From UBA11164 sp002420085 (lineage in GTDB: Bacteria; Pseudomonadota; Gammaproteobacteria; Xanthomonadales; Xanthomonadaceae): a stretch of 8,181 nucleotides of DNA. The position numbers and the translations under genes were made by a program. The notes below the pieces were generated by a model. That model worked only from the letters and a program-made list of their open reading frames with translations, had not been told where the DNA came from and did not search any database. The stretch is from positions 1 to 8,181 of the forward strand of contig DALYLJ010000143.1 in the NCBI GenBank assembly GCA_031976395.1. Direction: 5' to 3'. This document shows, in pieces, positions 5,068 through 8,181 of the stretch. Within the stretch, counting starts at the first letter, position 1, and every line of letters starts with the position of its first letter.

Positions 5068-7179
5068 GTGGCCCAGGCCGAGGCCAGCCGCTCGGACCCG
5101 GGCGAGGCATCCTTGGCCGACCTGGCTGGGATCGGCGCTCGGTTGGCGGAAAAGCTGGCCGCACGTGGCTTTCATCGGGTGCGCGACCTGTGGCTGCATC
5201 TGCCCCGCCGCTACGAGGATCGGACCCGCCTGACCGCCGTGCGCAGTCTTCGGCCGGGCGAGGCCGCCCAGGTCGAGGGCCAGGTCGAGGCGGTCGAACG
5301 CAGCTTTCGCTCACGGCCGGTCCTCAAGGTGGCACTCGACGACGGCTCCGGCGCGACCCTGGTGCTCCGCTTCTTTCATTTTCGCGCGGCCCAGGTCGGC
5401 CAGTTCCAGCACGGACGACGGCTGCGGGTGTTCGGCACCGTGCGCGCCGGTCAGTTCGGACCGGAAATGGTCCACCCGAGCTATCGCTGGCTCGATGATC
5501 AGGAACCACCGGAACTCAGTCGCGGCCTGACCCCGGTCTACCCGGCGATCGAGGGCATCGGCCCGACCGTGGTCGCCCGGATCGTCGGTCTGGCACTCGA
5601 TCGCCTGCCCGAGGGGGCCGATCTGGAACTGCTGCCGGACGCGCTGCGCGAACGGCTTGGCCTGCCCAGTCTGGGCTCGGCCCTGCGCTTCCTGCATCGA
5701 CCACCGCCGGGTGTCGATCTCGACCGGCTGGCGCTCGGCCTCGACCCCGCCCAGCGCCGCCTGGCGTTCGAGGAATTGCTGGCCCATCACCTGAGCCTGC
5801 GCCGACAGCGCATCGCGGTGTTGGCACGGGGCGCCGAACCGATCCAAGCGTCTGGCCGCCTGGTCGATGCCCTGGTCGAAGCCCTGCCGTTCCGGCTCAC
5901 TGGCGCACAGCGCGCCGTGTTCGAGCAGATTCGCACCGACCTCGGCAAGGCCACCCCGATGCAGCGCTTGGTTCAGGGCGATGTCGGCTCCGGCAAGACC
6001 GTGGTCGCCGCCATGGCCGCTGCCCTGACGGTCGAAGCCGGCTACGGCGTCGCCCTGGCAGCCCCGACCGAACTGCTGGCCGAACAGCATCTCGGCAGCC
6101 TGCAACGCTGGTTCGAGCCGCTCGGCATCGAAGTCGCCTGGCTGGCCGGCAAGGTCACCGGCAAGGCGCGCAGTCGCACCCTGGAGCGGATCGCCTCGGG
6201 CGAAGCCGCGATCGTGGTCGGCACCCATGCCCTGATGCAGGACGGCGTCGAATTCGCCCGTCTCGGCCTCGCGATCGTCGATGAACAGCACCGCTTCGGA
6301 GTACGCCAACGTCTGGCACTGGCCGAAAAGGGCAGCGGCGACCGCCGCATTCCGCATCGCCTGGTGATGACCGCCACCCCGATCCCGCGCACCCTGGCGA
6401 TGACCGCCTACGCCGATCTCGACGTCTCGATCATCGACGAATTGCCGCCCGGTCGGACCCCGGTGGTCACCGTCGCGGTCAATGCCGAGCGGCGCGACGA
6501 AGTGGTCCAGCGCATCCGGGCCGCCTGTGCCGAGGGCCGGCAGGCGTACTGGGTCTGCCCACTGATCGAAGAGCCCGACCAGGACATCGGCTTTGAGGCA
6601 CAGGCCGCCGAATCGACCTATGCACAACTGTGCCAGCAATTGCCCGAACTGCGCATCGGCCTGATCCATGGCCGCCTCAAGGGCAGTGAGAAACAGCAGA
6701 TCATGCGTGCTTTCAAGGCCGGGGAGATCGACCTGCTGGTCGCCACCACGGTCATCGAGGTCGGTGTCGATGTTCCGAATGCCTCGCTGATGCTGATCGA
6801 GAATGCCGAGCGCCTCGGCCTGGCCCAGTTGCATCAGTTGCGCGGTCGGGTCGGACGCGGTGCCGCCAGTTCGTCCTGCGTGCTGCTGTTCAATGCCCCA
6901 CTGTCGGCCATGGCCCGGCAACGGATCGAGACCCTGCGCGCCAGCAACGACGGCTTCGTCATCGCCGAAAAGGATCTCGCCCTGCGCGGCCCCGGTGAAC
7001 TGCTCGGTACCCGTCAGACCGGACAGGCCGCCTTCCGGATCGCCGATCTGGCCCGTGATGCCGACCTGCTGCCGCGCGTCCACAGCAGCGCCGAGCAGTT
7101 GCTGCGCGAGCACCCGGAATGCGCCGATCGTCTGGCCGCCCGCTGGATCGGCGCCGCCGTTCGCTTCGCCGAAGCCTGA
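5068..7179 (+). CDS. recG: ATP-dependent DNA helicase RecG
   Basis: RecG is a monomeric superfamily 2 helicase that reverses stalled replication forks and migrates branched DNA, acting in recombination and repair. The N-terminal wedge region includes LADLAGIGARLAEKLAARGF (16-35) and LWLHLPRRYEDRT (41-53). The helicase motifs are Walker A GDVGSGKT (304-311, K310), APTELLAEQH, the DEQH box (405-408), MTATPIPRTLAMTAYADLD with TATPIPRT at 435-442, ATTVIEVGVDVPNAS, and motif VI QLRGRVGRG (R592-G598). The C-terminal RGPGELLGTRQTG (640-652) is the RecG hallmark. From GTG 5068 it has 703 aa, near the usual 690-700. An in-frame ATG at 5017 lies inside ridA and its extra residues do not resemble RecG, so GTG, 7 bp after the ridA stop, is preferred. 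The tight spacing implies co-transcription and probable translational coupling with ridA. Confidence 0.97.
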   Translation: MAQAEASRSDPGEASLADLAGIGARLAEKLAARGFHRVRDLWLHLPRRYEDRTRLTAVRSLRPGEAAQVEGQVEAVERSFRSRPVLKVALDDGSGATLVLRFFHFRAAQVGQFQHGRRLRVFGTVRAGQFGPEMVHPSYRWLDDQEPPELSRGLTPVYPAIEGIGPTVVARIVGLALDRLPEGADLELLPDALRERLGLPSLGSALRFLHRPPPGVDLDRLALGLDPAQRRLAFEELLAHHLSLRRQRIAVLARGAEPIQASGRLVDALVEALPFRLTGAQRAVFEQIRTDLGKATPMQRLVQGDVGSGKTVVAAMAAALTVEAGYGVALAAPTELLAEQHLGSLQRWFEPLGIEVAWLAGKVTGKARSRTLERIASGEAAIVVGTHALMQDGVEFARLGLAIVDEQHRFGVRQRLALAEKGSGDRRIPHRLVMTATPIPRTLAMTAYADLDVSIIDELPPGRTPVVTVAVNAERRDEVVQRIRAACAEGRQAYWVCPLIEEPDQDIGFEAQAAESTYAQLCQQLPELRIGLIHGRLKGSEKQQIMRAFKAGEIDLLVATTVIEVGVDVPNASLMLIENAERLGLAQLHQLRGRVGRGAASSSCVLLFNAPLSAMARQRIETLRASNDGFVIAEKDLALRGPGELLGTRQTGQAAFRIADLARDADLLPRVHSSAEQLLREHPECADRLAARWIGAAVRFAEA

Positions 7180-7216
7180 TTCGATACCTGCGGCGCCATC
7201 GATCCAGAGCCGTCAC

Positions 7217-7240
7217 GGTCGGCAATGACCGCTGCCGATC
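7217..7240 (+). other. Hairpin after recG, possible weak terminator
   Basis: GGTCGGCA (7217-7224) pairs with TGCCGATC (7233-7240) around an 8-base loop, giving an 8-bp stem with one G-U pair. It lies 37 bases after the recG stop, in the 100-bp gap before the nucleoside hydrolase. No T run follows (ACCCTTGCC), so it does not meet the usual form of an intrinsic terminator; it could slow transcription or simply be chance. Confidence 0.25.
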
Positions 7241-7279
7241 ACCCTTGCCGAGCCGAGCGTGCGCCGTCATGCTGCACCG

Positions 7280-8181
7280 ATGACCGATCACCCTGCTACC
7301 GCCGAACCGATCCCCCTGTTAATCGACACCGACCCCGGTGTCGATGATGCCCTGGCCCTGATGATGGCCTTTGCCTCACCCGAGCATCGGGTGGTCGGCC
7401 TGAGCATCGCCGCCGGCAATGTCGGCCTCGATCACACCGTCGGCAATGCCCTCAAACTGCTCGACGTGCTTGCCGCCGACGTTCCGGTGTTTCCGGGCTG
7501 TCCACTGCCCCTGCTGGCCCCGGCGCCCGACGCCAGCCACGTCCACGGACGCGACGGCTTCGGCGATACCGGCTATCTGCCCTCGCGCCGCCAGCCCGCC
7601 GCAGAACACGCCGCCAACGCCATCATCCGGCTCAGTCACGTCCATGCCGGCCGGCTGGTCCTGATCGCACTCGGCCCATTGACCAACCTCGCCCTGGCCC
7701 TGCGACTCGACCCCAGCCTGCCGGAGCGACTGGCCCGGATCGTGATCATGGGTGGCGCCGTCCGCATGCAGGGCAACATCAGCCCCTGGGCCGAGTTCAA
7801 CCTTCGGTTCGATCCGGAAGCCGCCGCGATCGTGTTCGACGGCCTGCCACGGTTCGACCTGGTCGATTGGCAGGCCGTGCTCGACCATCCGTTCCCGCGC
7901 AGCGACTTCGAGCGCTGGTTGGACTTCGACAGCCCCGCCGCCCGTTTCTTCACCGCCATCTCGCAGCGTTTCCGCGACCAGCAGAGCCAGCAGCGTGGCG
8001 ACCACGCGCACGCCGCCGACGCCCTGGCGATGGCGGTTGCCCTCGACCCCGACGCCGGCCTCGAATGGCGTTCGCATCGGGTGCGGATCGCCCTCGACGG
8101 CCACGCCCGAGGTGCCAGCCTGGTCGATTGGCAGCAGCACGACCCCAGCCCCGCCAACGCCCGCATCCTGATCACCTGCAA
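7280..8181 (+). CDS. Inosine-uridine preferring nucleoside hydrolase family protein (3' end outside window)
   Basis: Members cleave the N-glycosidic bond of ribonucleosides to base plus ribose, using a calcium ion held by an aspartate cluster, in nucleoside salvage. Three hundred codons are in the window, nearly the whole of a usual 310-320-aa protein. The calcium site signature is clear: DTDPGVDDALAL (16-27). Also present are AAGNVGLDHTVGNALKLLD, VHGRDGFGD (88-96), ALGPLTNLALAL, IVIMGGAV (M157-V161) and GNISPWAEFN (165-174). The C-terminal metal aspartate is kept in AADALAMAVALDP (D247), but the histidine normally just before it is alanine (A246), so it departs from the IU-type active site; H242 and H244 lie close by. 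Substrate cannot be assigned. ATG 7280 fits the family; an in-frame GTG at 7259 would add seven residues. No strong ribosome site is seen for either. It is 100 bp after recG on the same strand and could be in the same transcript. Confidence 0.93.
   Translation, partial: MTDHPATAEPIPLLIDTDPGVDDALALMMAFASPEHRVVGLSIAAGNVGLDHTVGNALKLLDVLAADVPVFPGCPLPLLAPAPDASHVHGRDGFGDTGYLPSRRQPAAEHAANAIIRLSHVHAGRLVLIALGPLTNLALALRLDPSLPERLARIVIMGGAVRMQGNISPWAEFNLRFDPEAAAIVFDGLPRFDLVDWQAVLDHPFPRSDFERWLDFDSPAARFFTAISQRFRDQQSQQRGDHAHAADALAMAVALDPDAGLEWRSHRVRIALDGHARGASLVDWQQHDPSPANARILITC

Noticed and set aside
5311..7113. 600-codon minus-strand frame over recG
   Set aside because: Antisense to RecG with every motif intact on the plus strand; rich in Gly, Gln, Asp and Ala with no recognisable domain.
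7269..7283. Four-codon frame ATG CTG CAC CGA TGA overlapping the nucleoside hydrolase start
   Set aside because: The ATGA overlap is neat, but there is no ribosome site and a frame this short is expected by chance.

Overview
The window is GC-rich and densely coded, with every gene it holds of ordinary bacterial chromosomal type. The gene content (cysG/cysB for sulfate assimilation, then spoT-ridA-recG and a nucleoside hydrolase) and the protein sequences point to a gammaproteobacterium, most likely of the Xanthomonadales/Lysobacterales type. That placement is inference from gene order and memory of homologues; there is no rRNA or other marker here to fix it.

Layout. Positions 1-758 (minus strand) hold the first 252 codons of cysG, siroheme synthase, which runs off the left edge. 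A divergent control region (759-1036) follows, with an AT-rich patch carrying a LysR-type T-N11-A box. Next is cysB (1037-2026, plus), the sulfur/cysteine regulator of the LysR family. CysG makes the siroheme cofactor of sulfite reductase and CysB controls sulfate assimilation, so the divergent pair makes functional sense. A 55-codon reading frame (873-1040) overlaps the cysB start as ATGA and may be a leader peptide.

Positions 2027-2447 form a 421-base non-coding island. It holds two identical 91-bp direct repeats 165 bp apart, each with a strong GC-rich hairpin, inside a weak outer inverted repeat. It lies exactly between the sulfur regulator and the stringent-response genes.

From 2448 the genes run on the plus strand: spoT (bifunctional (p)ppGpp synthetase/hydrolase, 723 aa), ridA (127 aa, reactive imine/enamine deaminase), recG (703 aa from a GTG start, branch-migration helicase) and a 3'-truncated nucleoside hydrolase (from 7280 to the window edge). 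ridA and recG are 7 bp apart and are surely co-transcribed. ridA also has a good -10 box of its own just after spoT.

I found no convincing new biological system. The points most worth checking are the repeat island, a possible leaderless promoter for spoT, the leader frame before cysB, the RxRD motif of SpoT, and the loss of the usual histidine in the nucleoside hydrolase.
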